Assembly (NCBI GenBank): GCA_014359765.1
Contig: JACIYT010000002.1
Coordinates: 227,674 to 291,673, forward strand
DNA: 64,000 nt
From: Roseovarius sp.
GTDB lineage: Bacteria; Pseudomonadota; Alphaproteobacteria; Rhodobacterales; Rhodobacteraceae
Direction of reading: 5' to 3'
Shown here: piece by piece, positions 1 through 6,774 of the stretch
Layout: each line of letters opens with the position of its first letter
Position numbering within the stretch: the first letter of the stretch is position 1
Notes under the pieces: generated by a model
The model's database searches: none
Seen by the model: the letters and a program-made list of their open reading frames with translations, nothing else
Told to the model about the DNA's origin: nothing
Translations under genes and position numbers: made by a program

Positions 1-463
1 CGAGGCGGCGCAAGCGCCCGGTGGCGACCTCGCCCATATCACCGGCGCAGCATCGAAGGCGGCGGAACAGGCGGCGCGGATTGCGGGCGTGCTGACCCTA
101 TGGGGCGACCTTGACGCGGTGAAGGTGCAGGCGGGCGACATGGCCGATGCAATCGCCCTTGCACAATTCTACCTTTCCGAAGCCTCACGGCTGGCAAGCG
201 CCGCGACCGTTTCGGCGGAAATCGACAGGGCAGAATCCTTGCGGCAATGGCTTCGCGAAAGCTGGGCCGAGCCGGAAATCATGGTGCGCGACGTGGTGCG
301 GTGCGGGCCAAACCCGCTGCGCGAAAGCCCGAAGGCTAGGGCGGCGCTGGGGATCCTCGAAAAACATGGCTGGATTATCCCGCTTGAACCGGGAACCGTG
401 GTGCGAGGCGCTGCGCGCAAAGAAGCGTGGGCAATCGTGAAGGGGGCGGGCCATGTGGTTTGA
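1..463 (+). CDS. DUF3987-type primase/helicase-like protein, C-terminal part (5' end outside window)
   Basis: The frame is open from base 2, giving about 153 visible residues ending at the TGA at 461-463. The start of the fragment (HITGAASKAAEQAARIAGVL) followed by a WGD motif resembles the C-terminal helical segment of DUF3987 proteins. These are common in integrated plasmid- and phage-like elements and usually sit beside a primase/replication module. The tail contains a winged-helix-like stretch (about residues 95-145). The stop overlaps the next start by 11 bases, suggesting coupling. The catalytic part lies outside the window, so the identification rests on this C-terminal pattern only. 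Confidence 0.6.
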   Translation, partial: EAAQAPGGDLAHITGAASKAAEQAARIAGVLTLWGDLDAVKVQAGDMADAIALAQFYLSEASRLASAATVSAEIDRAESLRQWLRESWAEPEIMVRDVVRCGPNPLRESPKARAALGILEKHGWIIPLEPGTVVRGAARKEAWAIVKGAGHVV

Positions 464-809
464 TCCTCACGCGAAACTTGCGGAAATCGCAGGGCACCCC
501 CCTGCGACTTCTGCGACAACTGCGACACAGACCCCGGCAGCGCGCCCCGTGTCGCAAGTGTCGCAAGTGTCGCAAGACCCCCAGCCCGAAATCACGCCCG
601 AGGAACTCGCCCGCGACATATTCGAGGAACGCGCCGCGATCCGCGAATTTTGCGGCGGGCAGGATAGGGCCGAGGCCGAGCGTGCCGCATGGCCCGAGGC
701 CCGGCGCGCGGCGGGGATCACCGCCTTGGACGACTGGCGCGCCCGCGCAGATGACGTGACCGACCCAGACAATTGGAAAAACTCACCAAACGAAAGGACT
801 CTATCATGA
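453..809 (+). CDS. Hypothetical protein with repeated Val-Ser-Gln motif, mobile-element type
   Basis: A 118-residue soluble protein starting at ATG 453, inside the end of the preceding gene. Residues 18-41 are a low-complexity linker rich in Ala-Thr and then Val-Ser-Gln, encoded by an inverted array of 9-bp repeats (see 503-574). The C-terminal two thirds (EELARDIFEERAAIREF onward) are acidic, charged and probably helical. I do not recognise a domain. Proteins of this layout, with a low-complexity linker made by iterated codons, appear next to DUF3987 genes in similar elements. Function unknown; possibly a replication or packaging accessory protein. Confidence 0.55.
   Translation: MWFDPHAKLAEIAGHPPATSATTATQTPAARPVSQVSQVSQDPQPEITPEELARDIFEERAAIREFCGGQDRAEAERAAWPEARRAAGITALDDWRARADDVTDPDNWKNSPNERTLS
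503..574 (+). repeat. Inverted array of 9-bp iterons inside a coding region
   Basis: TGCGAC occurs at 503, 512 and 521, and its reverse complement GTCGCA occurs at 551, 560 and 569, both with an exact 9-bp period. The two triplets face each other across about 24 bases. Single-stranded DNA or RNA could form a long interrupted hairpin, with the innermost pairing extended to TGCGACAC/GTGTCGCA. The 9-bp period keeps the reading frame, producing the repeated Val-Ser-Gln linker. Confidence 0.8.
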
Positions 810-1045
810 CCACAGAAACCCGCGACGAAATTGCCGCACACCTCTATCAGCGATTGGCCGAGACCGCCGAATCTATCCGCAGCGGCGGGGCGATGACAGA
901 CGCGCAGGTGACTTGCGCCTTCCTTGGCGTCGGGATCACGCTGGCGCAGCACACATGCGGGCCGGTGGGCGCGGCGGAATGGCTGCGCGACATGGCCCAC
1001 ACAATCGAGCGCGGCTCTTTTTCATTGAATGGGCCGCTGAAATGA
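806..1045 (+). CDS. Small hypothetical protein of the integrated element
   Basis: A 79-residue protein starting at ATG 806, preceded by the purine-rich ribosome-binding sequence GAAAGGA at 793-799. An upstream in-frame ATG at 773 lies inside the preceding gene and has no clear ribosome-binding site. The sequence has an alpha-helical look (EIAAHLYQRLAETAESIRSG; later AAEWLRDMAHTIE) with two cysteines (residues 36 and 48). No domain recognised. Its stop lies within a putative promoter for the capsid gene downstream. Confidence 0.55.
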   Translation: MTTETRDEIAAHLYQRLAETAESIRSGGAMTDAQVTCAFLGVGITLAQHTCGPVGAAEWLRDMAHTIERGSFSLNGPLK

Positions 1046-1053
1046 TATATCAT
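1025..1053 (+). promoter_or_regulatory. Putative promoter upstream of the capsid gene
   Basis: TTGAAT (1025-1030) and TATCAT (1048-1053) are separated by exactly 17 bases, giving a good match to a sigma-70-type promoter. The -10 region is part of a perfect 12-bp AT-rich palindrome ATGATATATCAT (1042-1053), striking in this GC-rich context and a possible operator. It would drive transcription into the capsid gene 170 bases downstream. Confidence 0.4.
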
Positions 1054-1107
1054 ATCCCTGTCAACGGCGCATGGACTTCGCGCTGCGCCGGAGACCCGCA
1101 ACCGTTG

Positions 1108-1167
1108 GCACGCGAGACGCTACCACCGGATGCGCCGGGACAGCCCCGAATCTGCACGCGAGACGCT
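1108..1167 (+). repeat. Direct repeat of 14 bp in the capsid gene leader
   Basis: GCACGCGAGACGCT occurs at 1108-1121 and 1154-1167 in the 174-base non-coding stretch between the small ORF and the capsid gene. The rest of this leader contains no gene that I can support. Role unknown. Confidence 0.6.
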
Positions 1168-1219
1168 GCACCATATCCCCCAAAACCACGCCCTTAGGGG
1201 CAGCATACGAGGTGTTCAA

Positions 1220-2410
1220 ATGAAACACGCAAAATTCCGTGGGATTCAAGCGGTGCGCGCGCAAAGCGGCGACGTTGCTTCCCATATCCAGAGCCTTACC
1301 GGCGATATCCGCGCCTTCAAGGAAAGGCACCAAAGCGAGGTGAAGGAACTTCGCGACGTGGTGGATGAACACGCTGGCAAGATTGCCGCGCTCAATATGA
1401 ATGGCACGGGCGCGCAGACCTCGCACCGGCTTTCCCCGAGCGCGGCGGCTGACTTCACGCAATACCTGCGCGCGGGCAAGATGGGCGATTCCCTTATTGC
1501 ACCGCAGGCGGCGATGCAGTCTGGCAATCCGTCAGACGGCGGCGCAAGCATCCCCAAGCAAATCAGCGACACGATCCTGAATCAGCTTGTCGAACTTTCG
1601 CCGATGCGCCAGCTTGCCAGCGTCGAGCGGGCTACGACGTCCGACTTTACCAAGGTGATCGGCTTGCGCGGGGCATCATCGGGCTGGGCCGCAGAAACCG
1701 ACCCCAGGACGCTGACCGACACGCCCAAGATGGGCACGGTCGCGCCGACCATGGGGGAGGTGTTCGCTTACGTCGAGAGCACATCTTGGGTTCTGGAAGA
1801 TAGCCAATTCGACCTTGCCGCGTGGCTTTCGGAGAATGTCAGCGACGAATTCGCGACCCGCGAGGGATCGGCTTTCTTCGCAGGCGATGGCACGTCAAAG
1901 CCGACGGGCTTCCTCGCCAAGCCGCAATCGCCAGACGATGACGTAACCCGGCCTTTCGGGACAGTCCAGACCGTCGAGGCGAAGGCGGCGGCTGCAATCG
2001 AGTCCGACGATCTGGTGAACCTTATGGGCGCGCTGCGGACCCCGTATCGCCAGCGTGCAGATGACGTGGCATGGATCATGAACCGGGCAACCGCCTCGGC
2101 GATCCGGTCGCTCAGGGACACCACGGGCCGCTACCTCTGGAACGATGGCCTTGCGGCTGGCACCCCGCCGACGCTGCTGGGCTTCCGCGTCATGGAGAGC
2201 GAGGACATGCCCGGAGTGGCCGCTGGTCAGGTTTCCATCGCCTTCGGGAATTGGCGGGCGGGCTACCTGATCGTTGACCGCACCGACATGCGCGTGTTGC
2301 GCGATCCGTTTACCAAACCGGGATGGACCAAGTTCTACTTCCACAAACGCGTGGGCGGTGACGTGGCGGACAGCAACGCGATCAAGCTGCTGATCCATCC
2401 GGCGGCATAA
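1220..2410 (+). CDS. Phage major capsid protein, HK97 family
   Basis: A 396-residue protein; ATG 1220 is preceded by GAGGTG and gives an N-terminus typical of the family. Residues 1-65 form a charged coiled-coil-like segment (DIRAFKERHQSEVKELRDVV), matching the delta/scaffold region of HK97-type capsid precursors. Then come the capsid core with the N-arm region (IPKQISDTILNQLVELSPMRQLA), a long E-loop area (SGWAAETDP), the GDGTSKPTGFL motif, and a C-terminal P-domain ending in AIKLLIHPAA. It would form the icosahedral shell. No separate prohead protease or portal gene is adjacent, which is unusual. Gene order is also inverted relative to normal phages, since the small terminase follows the capsid. 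Confidence 0.9.
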   Translation: MKHAKFRGIQAVRAQSGDVASHIQSLTGDIRAFKERHQSEVKELRDVVDEHAGKIAALNMNGTGAQTSHRLSPSAAADFTQYLRAGKMGDSLIAPQAAMQSGNPSDGGASIPKQISDTILNQLVELSPMRQLASVERATTSDFTKVIGLRGASSGWAAETDPRTLTDTPKMGTVAPTMGEVFAYVESTSWVLEDSQFDLAAWLSENVSDEFATREGSAFFAGDGTSKPTGFLAKPQSPDDDVTRPFGTVQTVEAKAAAAIESDDLVNLMGALRTPYRQRADDVAWIMNRATASAIRSLRDTTGRYLWNDGLAAGTPPTLLGFRVMESEDMPGVAAGQVSIAFGNWRAGYLIVDRTDMRVLRDPFTKPGWTKFYFHKRVGGDVADSNAIKLLIHPAA

Positions 2411-2417
2411 CGAGATG

Positions 2418-2448
2418 GGCGGCGGGGTTTCCTGTTTTCCTCGCCGCC
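2418..2448 (+). terminator. Possible terminator hairpin after the capsid gene
   Basis: GGCGGCG (2418-2424) is complementary to CGCCGCC (2442-2448), with a 17-base T-rich loop, starting 8 bases after the capsid stop codon. There is only a weak T-rich tail, so it may instead be an RNA-stability or attenuation element. Confidence 0.35.
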
Positions 2449-2597
2449 TTCACGGGCTGGTCGCGCCCGCCCCGCATGAGGCAAAGAGACCCGGTTTCAG
2501 TCGGGCAGTCACGTCAGCAACCCCGACACGGCACGGCGAGGTTCTCTTATGCCTTGCGCGGTGCCAGCACGTCCCCGGCGTCGTGCCGGTTAAGCCG

Positions 2598-2670
2598 GTT
2601 CGGGGGCGTGCACCCCCTACCCCCATGCAAAAGTCTGGGGCTGCAACACGGTAACCGGCGGCCCAAGCTT
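2598..2670 (+). other. Candidate packaging (cos/pac-like) region upstream of the small terminase gene
   Basis: The 299-base space between capsid and small terminase genes has no supportable ORF. It contains a GGGGG/CCCCC hairpin (2602-2617), a C-run, and an AAAGTCTGGGG...GTAACCGGCGGCCC stretch (2630-2664). Similar G/C-run plus CCGGCGGCCC arrangements lie just upstream of terS in P27-terminase phages, where packaging sites are expected. This is pattern memory and inference, not proof. Confidence 0.25.
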
Positions 2671-2709
2671 TCTTCGCACTTCCCCGTTTCAAACTTTTGG
2701 AGATCACCC

Positions 2710-3126
2710 ATGCCACGACCACGAACACCGCTTGCCAAGGCCCGGCTGACCGGGGCCGATGCAAAGCACCCTGACCGTTTCAAGAACAGGTCCGAGCCGC
2801 GCACAAGCCGCGATCCGGTGGGCAAACCGCCCGCCTATCTCGACAAGGAGGCCCGCGCGGTCTGGTCAGAACTGGCGCGCGATCTGGGATGGCTGGTGCG
2901 CGAGGATCGTCATGCGCTTGAGGCGGCATCGCTTGCGGTGGGTCAGGTTCGCACCATGCACAAGGCGCAAGAGCCGATCACGGCGGCGCTATTCGCCGCG
3001 ATGAATACAACCCTCGGAAAGCTGGGGGCCAGTCCGGCAGATCGCAGCAAGGTGGACGCCCGCGCGCCCGAGGATGACGACGATCCTTTCGCGAAATTCG
3101 ACAAGGCGGCGGAGTATTTCTCATGA
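2710..3126 (+). CDS. Phage terminase small subunit, P27 family
   Basis: A 138-residue protein from ATG 2710, preceded by TTTTGGAG. The N-terminal 40 residues are basic and proline-rich, as in P27-type small terminases. The family signature follows: PAYLDKEARAVWSELARDL, then an acidic position and ALEAASLAVGQ at about residues 38-75. The conserved LGKLGASPADRSKV segment sits at about 100-113, followed by an acidic tail (EDDDDPF). Small terminases recognise the packaging site and recruit the large subunit. No large-terminase gene follows, so packaging would need a helper's large terminase or the gene has been lost. ATGA overlap with the next ORF. Confidence 0.8.
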   Translation: MPRPRTPLAKARLTGADAKHPDRFKNRSEPRTSRDPVGKPPAYLDKEARAVWSELARDLGWLVREDRHALEAASLAVGQVRTMHKAQEPITAALFAAMNTTLGKLGASPADRSKVDARAPEDDDDPFAKFDKAAEYFS

Positions 3127-3368
3127 CTGGCGGCGATCACCTGCCCGCATATGCGCGTGAGGCTCACGACCGGATGCTCGACGCCTTCGACACCATGATG
3201 CAGGGCGCTATCAGGCGCGCAGGCGAGGCGACAGAGGCCAAGGCCCGCGCCTCGGGCAAGACGCCTCACGAAGCCGCACAGGCGGCGCAGGCGCGCGTTA
3301 ACGGGCTGATGGTGGAGATGCAGCACGCCCGCGCCCGGCTTGAAGCTGAGGGGGCGCGGCTGCAATGA
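3123..3368 (+). CDS. Small helical hypothetical protein downstream of small terminase
   Basis: An 81-residue protein whose ATG overlaps the small-terminase stop (ATGA), showing translational coupling. The sequence is almost entirely predicted amphipathic helix, rich in Ala, Arg and Glu (AGEATEAKARASGKTPHEAA and NGLMVEMQHARARLEAEGAR), suggesting a coiled coil. No family recognised. Its position suggests a role in packaging or head assembly, but that is inference. Confidence 0.6.
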   Translation: MTGGDHLPAYAREAHDRMLDAFDTMMQGAIRRAGEATEAKARASGKTPHEAAQAAQARVNGLMVEMQHARARLEAEGARLQ

Positions 3369-3562
3369 CGCGCAGCCCTGAAAGCCGACTCTGGCACGCT
3401 ATTCTGGCACATGGGCTGCATGACGCCGCACGCGGGCAGGATACCGGCTGGATAGGATCGACCGACTTTGAGGCGGTCTGCACATTGGCCGGGCTGGATC
3501 CGGAGGCGGTGATGACCCGCTTTGACCCCGAGCGGTTTCGCAGGCTCATCAAGGCCGCGTGA
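3365..3562 (+). CDS. Small conserved phage-type protein (RSPESRLW motif)
   Basis: A 65-residue protein coupled to the previous gene by an ATGA overlap. It opens with RSPESRLWHAILAHGLHDAA and continues with WIGSTDFEAVCTLAGLDPEAV. I recall this pattern from short proteins near terminase genes in Rhodobacterales prophages. No enzymatic motif is visible; the WIGS...DF...VC..AG segment may be a small helix-turn-helix-like fold. Function unknown. Confidence 0.65.
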   Translation: MTRSPESRLWHAILAHGLHDAARGQDTGWIGSTDFEAVCTLAGLDPEAVMTRFDPERFRRLIKAA

Positions 3563-3572
3563 ACGGGCTTCG

Positions 3573-3758
3573 ATGACCTCAACCCAGCGTGGCGGATCGA
3601 GATGGCCCTGGCCAACAAGGCCGATCAAGCCCCCGCGCGTAGGGGCCAGCGATGTTCCGAACGTTCGGAATGTTCAAATGCGCATCGCGCCCGCGCGCGC
3701 AGGGGTCAGCGTCAGAGGTGGCAAAGTTGCCACCACAGGAACCGTCAAGGCCGCGTGA
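3573..3758 (+). CDS. Doubtful small ORF with VPNVRNV linker
   Basis: A 61-residue frame from ATG 3573 to 3758. It begins 10 bases after the previous stop without a convincing ribosome-binding site. The C-terminal half (DVPNVRNVQ ... GGKVATTGTVKAA) is low-complexity like the linker encoded at 503-574, and it is encoded by palindromic 9-bp-periodic DNA. It may be a decayed end of a gene rather than an expressed protein. Confidence 0.25.
   Translation: MTSTQRGGSRWPWPTRPIKPPRVGASDVPNVRNVQMRIAPARAGVSVRGGKVATTGTVKAA
3654..3734. repeat. Two palindromes and a GTTC array with 9-bp period
   Basis: GTTC occurs at 3654, 3663 and 3672 (exact 9-bp period) and overlaps a perfect 16-bp palindrome, TTCCGAACGTTCGGAA (3655-3670). 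A second perfect inverted repeat, GGTGGCAA-AG-TTGCCACC, lies at 3717-3734. The GTTC spacing (N5) does not fit the alphaproteobacterial LexA box (N7). The architecture echoes the 9-bp iterons at 503-574. Confidence 0.7.
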
Positions 3759-3762
3759 TCTT

Positions 3763-3924
3763 CTACTTGAACAGCTTGCCCAAGCCCTTGCCAGTGATAC
3801 GCCCTGCTATTCTGCGCCCTACGCGGCGCGAGACCGAACCCTTGCGCCTGGACGTGATCGCCTGCGCATCGCCGAGATACTTGGCGAAGGTGTAGAGGAA
3901 TCGGCGAAAGCTGTTGAACGTCAT
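3763..3924 (-). CDS. Small basic conserved hypothetical protein of mobile elements
   Basis: A 53-residue strongly basic protein from ATG 3924: MTFNSFRRFLYTFAKYLGDA, then a Ser-Arg-Lys-rich middle and a C-terminus rich in GRRIAGR...GKGLGKLFK. I recall similar short proteins ending in a Gly/Arg/Lys pattern with GKLFK on alphaproteobacterial plasmids and islands. A longer in-frame extension upstream (to 4134) has no family resemblance. It is transcribed opposite to the other element genes, converging on them. Function unknown; membrane- or nucleic-acid-binding are both possible. Confidence 0.5.
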   Translation of the reverse strand: MTFNSFRRFLYTFAKYLGDAQAITSRRKGSVSRRVGRRIAGRITGKGLGKLFK

Positions 3925-4231
3925 GCTCTGTTCGTGCCTCACCCGAGGCGGCAACGCAAGCCGCGTGATCTGGGGCCAACGCCGCCGATCTGCCCGCGCC
4001 ATGATACCGGTGGTGGACTTTTGCTTTCTCGCTACGCGGCGCAAGAAAATCCGAACTCGCCTATCCGGTATCGCCGCCCGCATGGGGCTGGGCATTGGGA
4101 CCGCGCGTGTCGCTGATTCTGAGGCCACGGACACGGCTTTTCAGATTGCGGACATAGGACGGACACGGAAAACGAGGAAGGGGATGCGCTTGCGGCGCTT
4201 CCTTGTAACTTCCTGTTTTCTTGGGGTTTTT
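3925..4231. other. Gene-free end of the element next to tRNA-Asn
   Basis: About 300 bases with open frames on both strands but none with a credible start, ribosome-binding site or family resemblance. By position, the junction sequence of the integrated element should lie at its right-hand edge next to the tRNA 3' end. The matching repeat would be at the unseen left end. Confidence 0.4.
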
Positions 4232-4306
4232 TGGCTCCGGCGGTAGGGATCGAACCTACGACCAATTGATTAACAGTCAACTGCTCTACCGCTGAGCTAC
4301 GCCGGA
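4232..4306 (-). tRNA. tRNA-Asn (anticodon GTT)
   Basis: 75 bases on the minus strand. The 5' acceptor arm TCCGGCG (4306-4300) pairs with CGCCGGA (4242-4236), followed by G and an encoded CCA (4234-4232). The T arm has the GGTTCGATCC-type loop, and the anticodon loop reads CTGTTAA within TTGAC/GTCAA-type pairing, giving GTT for asparagine. The 3' end faces the integrated element on the left, so it is the likely attachment site. Confidence 0.95.
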
Positions 4307-4364
4307 ACACGCAGGCCGTATAGCAATGCGCTGGCGGGAGGTCCAGAGGGTTTGTGACAAAACT

Positions 4365-5297
4365 TCACCGCTCCGGCGCGGTTCTGGTGTGCCGGGTGAA
4401 GCGGGTGTCGGGGCCCAGGGGGGCGAGTGGGGTGACATGGGATTTGTGCATCATGTCAATGAGATGCGCGAGGACGTTGCGGGCGGCGGCGGGCATCAGC
4501 GCGGCGGGGGTGTCGGTGTAGATGCGCGCGGCCAGGGTCTGGGCGCAGGCCGGGCCGTCGGCGAGCGCCGCGAGGATCGCCGCCTCGCGCGCGTCGCGAT
4601 GCGCGAGCAGCCAGGCGATGCGCGCAGCCGGGTCCGTGATCGGGGCGCCGTGGCCGGGGAGAAGACGCCGCGCCCCGCGCCGGGCGAGCGCTGCGCAGGA
4701 GGCGCGGAACTGCGTCAGGTCGCCATCGGGCGGCGAGATGAGCGTGCTCGCCCAGCCCATCACCAGATCGCCGCTGAACACGTCGCCGCCCGCAGCAAAG
4801 CTCATGTGATTGCCGAAATGCCCCGGCGTCCAGTGCGCCGTGATCTCCCAGCCGTCGCCCGTCACCACCTCGCCGTCGGCAAGCGCCCGGTCCGGGGTGA
4901 AACCGGCATCCACCCCCTCGCCGCCGCCGATCGTGCCGGCGCGCGCGAGCTGTGTCATCACCGCGCTGCGCCCCGCATGGGCATCGCCATGCGCCAGCAC
5001 CGGCGCGCCGGTGATCGCCGAGAGCCGCGCGGCGAGCGGCGAGTGATCGAGATGGGCATGGGTCACCAAGATATGGCTGATGCTCTGCCCCGGCCCGAGC
5101 GCGCCGAGGATCGCCGCGAGATGCGCGGGGTCGTCGGGGCCCGGGTCGATCACGGCGATCTGCCGCGTGCCCAGCAGCCAGGTATTCGTGCCCCAATGCG
5201 TCATCGGCGAGGGGTTGGGCGCGAGGATCGCGCGCAGGTTGCCGCCCATTTCGTGCGCCACCCCCACGGGGGGCGCGTCCTGCCCGGATGTCTGCAT
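4365..5297 (-). CDS. MBL-fold metallo-hydrolase
   Basis: A 310-residue cytoplasmic protein of the metallo-beta-lactamase superfamily. Zinc ligands are visible: THAHLDHS at about residues 79-86, the GHFGNH motif around 159, SGDLVMG (third metal Asp) around 174, and LLPGHGAPI around 213. The C-terminal ~80 residues (ILAALADGPACAQTLAARIY onward) resemble the winged-helix tail of LACTB2/glyoxalase-II-like hydrolases. The substrate cannot be told. It is transcribed divergently from the histidine kinase 39 bases away; start at ATG 5297, with a second in-frame Met at residue 17 as an alternative. Confidence 0.85.
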   Translation of the reverse strand: MQTSGQDAPPVGVAHEMGGNLRAILAPNPSPMTHWGTNTWLLGTRQIAVIDPGPDDPAHLAAILGALGPGQSISHILVTHAHLDHSPLAARLSAITGAPVLAHGDAHAGRSAVMTQLARAGTIGGGEGVDAGFTPDRALADGEVVTGDGWEITAHWTPGHFGNHMSFAAGGDVFSGDLVMGWASTLISPPDGDLTQFRASCAALARRGARRLLPGHGAPITDPAARIAWLLAHRDAREAAILAALADGPACAQTLAARIYTDTPAALMPAAARNVLAHLIDMMHKSHVTPLAPLGPDTRFTRHTRTAPER

Positions 5298-5336
5298 GGC
5301 TCTTCCTTCCCGGCCTCGTCCGGCCTAGGTTTAGCC

Positions 5337-6629
5337 ATGATGCTTCGCCTGCTCAAACCCTATTTGCCGCGTGGTCTCTTCGGGCGCACCGTGCTTGGCT
5401 TGCTCGTGCCGATGGTGACGCTGCTGGTGGTGGTCTCGGTGGTCTTCGTGCAGCGCCATTTCGAGGGCGTGACCAAGCAGATGGTCGCCACCGTCGCGCG
5501 CGAGGTGCAGCTGGTGCGCACCACCGGCGACGCGGAACTCGCCGCGGCGCTCGGCATTGCCGTGACGCCCGTGCCGCCCGAGGCCCTGCCGGCGGAGGAT
5601 GAGCGGCGCTGGCTCGATTTCTCGGGCATCGTGATCCTCGGGGAGATGCACGGGATCTTTCCCGATCTGGCGCGGGTGGTGTTGAAGAACGATCGCGATG
5701 TGACCCTGTATTTTCCCGCGTCTTCCGGCGGTGACGGCTTCGTGGCGCTGACCGTCGGGCGGGCCCATGTCTCGGCGCGCCGTCCGCATCTTCTGTTTGT
5801 CAACCTGGCGGTGGCGGGCGGGTTGATGACGCTGGTCGCTTTTCTCTACCTGCGCGCGCAGATGCGTCCGATCACGCGGCTTGCCGCGGCGGCCGAGGCA
5901 TTCGGACGCGGCCAGCATGTGCCGTTCCGCCCCCAGGGGGCGACCGAGGTGCGCGCGGCGGGGCGCGCCTTTGTCGAGATGCGCGCGCGCATCGAGCGCC
6001 AGATCGAGCAGCGCACGCTGATGCTCTCGGGGGTGAGCCACGACATGCGCACCCCGCTCACCCGGCTGCGGCTGGGGCTGGCCATGATCGACGAGGCCGA
6101 GGCCGCGCCGATGCGGCGCGACCTGGACGAGATGGAGCGCCTGCTCGAGGGGTTTCTCGATTTCGCGCGCGGCGCGCAGGAGGGCGCGCCCGAGCCGGTC
6201 GATCCGGTCGCGCTGGTGCGGGAGGTGGTCGCGGACATGCAGCGGGCAGCGGTCAATGTCACGCTGCACGAGGTCGAGGGGGCGGGCGAGATGACATTGC
6301 GGCCGCTGGCGGTGCGCCGCGCGGTGGAGAACCTGATCGGCAACGCCGTGCGCTACGGGACGCGCGCCGATGTCTCGGTCTGGCTGGGGCCGAGGGCGCT
6401 GCGCATCCGGGTCGAGGATGACGGGCCGGGCATCCCGCCCGAGCGGCGTGAAGAGGCGTTGCGCCCCTTCACGCGGCTCGATAGCGCGCGCAATCAGAAC
6501 CGGGGCGCCGGCTTGGGGCTTGGCCTGTCGATCGTGATCGACGTGGCGCGCGCCCATGGCGGCACCTTGCGGCTGACCGAGAGCGCCCGGCTCGGCGGGC
6601 TATGCGCGGATATCGTGCTCGCGCGTTGA
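5337..6629 (+). CDS. Sensor histidine kinase, EnvZ-like
   Basis: A 430-residue membrane kinase. An N-terminal transmembrane segment (about residues 14-36) and a second one (about 150-172) flank a periplasmic sensor region. They are followed by a HAMP domain (about 173-220), the dimerisation/phosphoacceptor box LSGVSHDMRTPLTRLRLGL (His at about residue 235), and an HATPase domain with N box (ENLIGNAVRYG), G1 (DDGPGIPPE) and G2 (GAGLGLGLSIV). It autophosphorylates and would pass phosphate to a response regulator, but none is adjacent. The start is one of two tandem ATGs (5337 or 5340). Orphan position makes the signal unknown. Confidence 0.9.
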   Translation: MMLRLLKPYLPRGLFGRTVLGLLVPMVTLLVVVSVVFVQRHFEGVTKQMVATVAREVQLVRTTGDAELAAALGIAVTPVPPEALPAEDERRWLDFSGIVILGEMHGIFPDLARVVLKNDRDVTLYFPASSGGDGFVALTVGRAHVSARRPHLLFVNLAVAGGLMTLVAFLYLRAQMRPITRLAAAAEAFGRGQHVPFRPQGATEVRAAGRAFVEMRARIERQIEQRTLMLSGVSHDMRTPLTRLRLGLAMIDEAEAAPMRRDLDEMERLLEGFLDFARGAQEGAPEPVDPVALVREVVADMQRAAVNVTLHEVEGAGEMTLRPLAVRRAVENLIGNAVRYGTRADVSVWLGPRALRIRVEDDGPGIPPERREEALRPFTRLDSARNQNRGAGLGLGLSIVIDVARAHGGTLRLTESARLGGLCADIVLAR

Positions 6630-6774
6630 CGCGCCCCGCGACCGACCTGCTGCGTCGATCACAGAGGTGGCCGGGGATTTTGTAAACGCTCGGTGATGTT
6701 CACGAAATATCAGGACTTTCGGGCGACTCTCTGCTTGTATCGAGAGGGGCGGCTTGCGCCGGGGCGGGAGAGCG

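Larger units (their letters stand above)
1..4231. mobile_element. Integrated element abutting tRNA-Asn, satellite- or prophage-remnant-like (left end outside window)
   Basis: All recognisable genes here are of mobile-element type: a DUF3987 helicase/primase-like C-terminus, small hypothetical ORFs, an HK97-type capsid protein, a P27-type small terminase and further small ORFs. They stop at the 3' end of a tRNA-Asn gene, a classic target of tyrosine integrases, and ordinary chromosomal genes begin on its other side. No portal, head protease, large terminase or tail gene is present in the visible part. An integrase would be expected at the unseen left end. The satellite reading is inference; a deleted prophage is the alternative. 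Confidence 0.6.

Noticed and set aside
3654..3675. LexA-type SOS box suggested by repeated GTTC
   Set aside because: Alphaproteobacterial LexA sites are GTTC-N7-GTTC; here the spacing is N5 in all three repeats.
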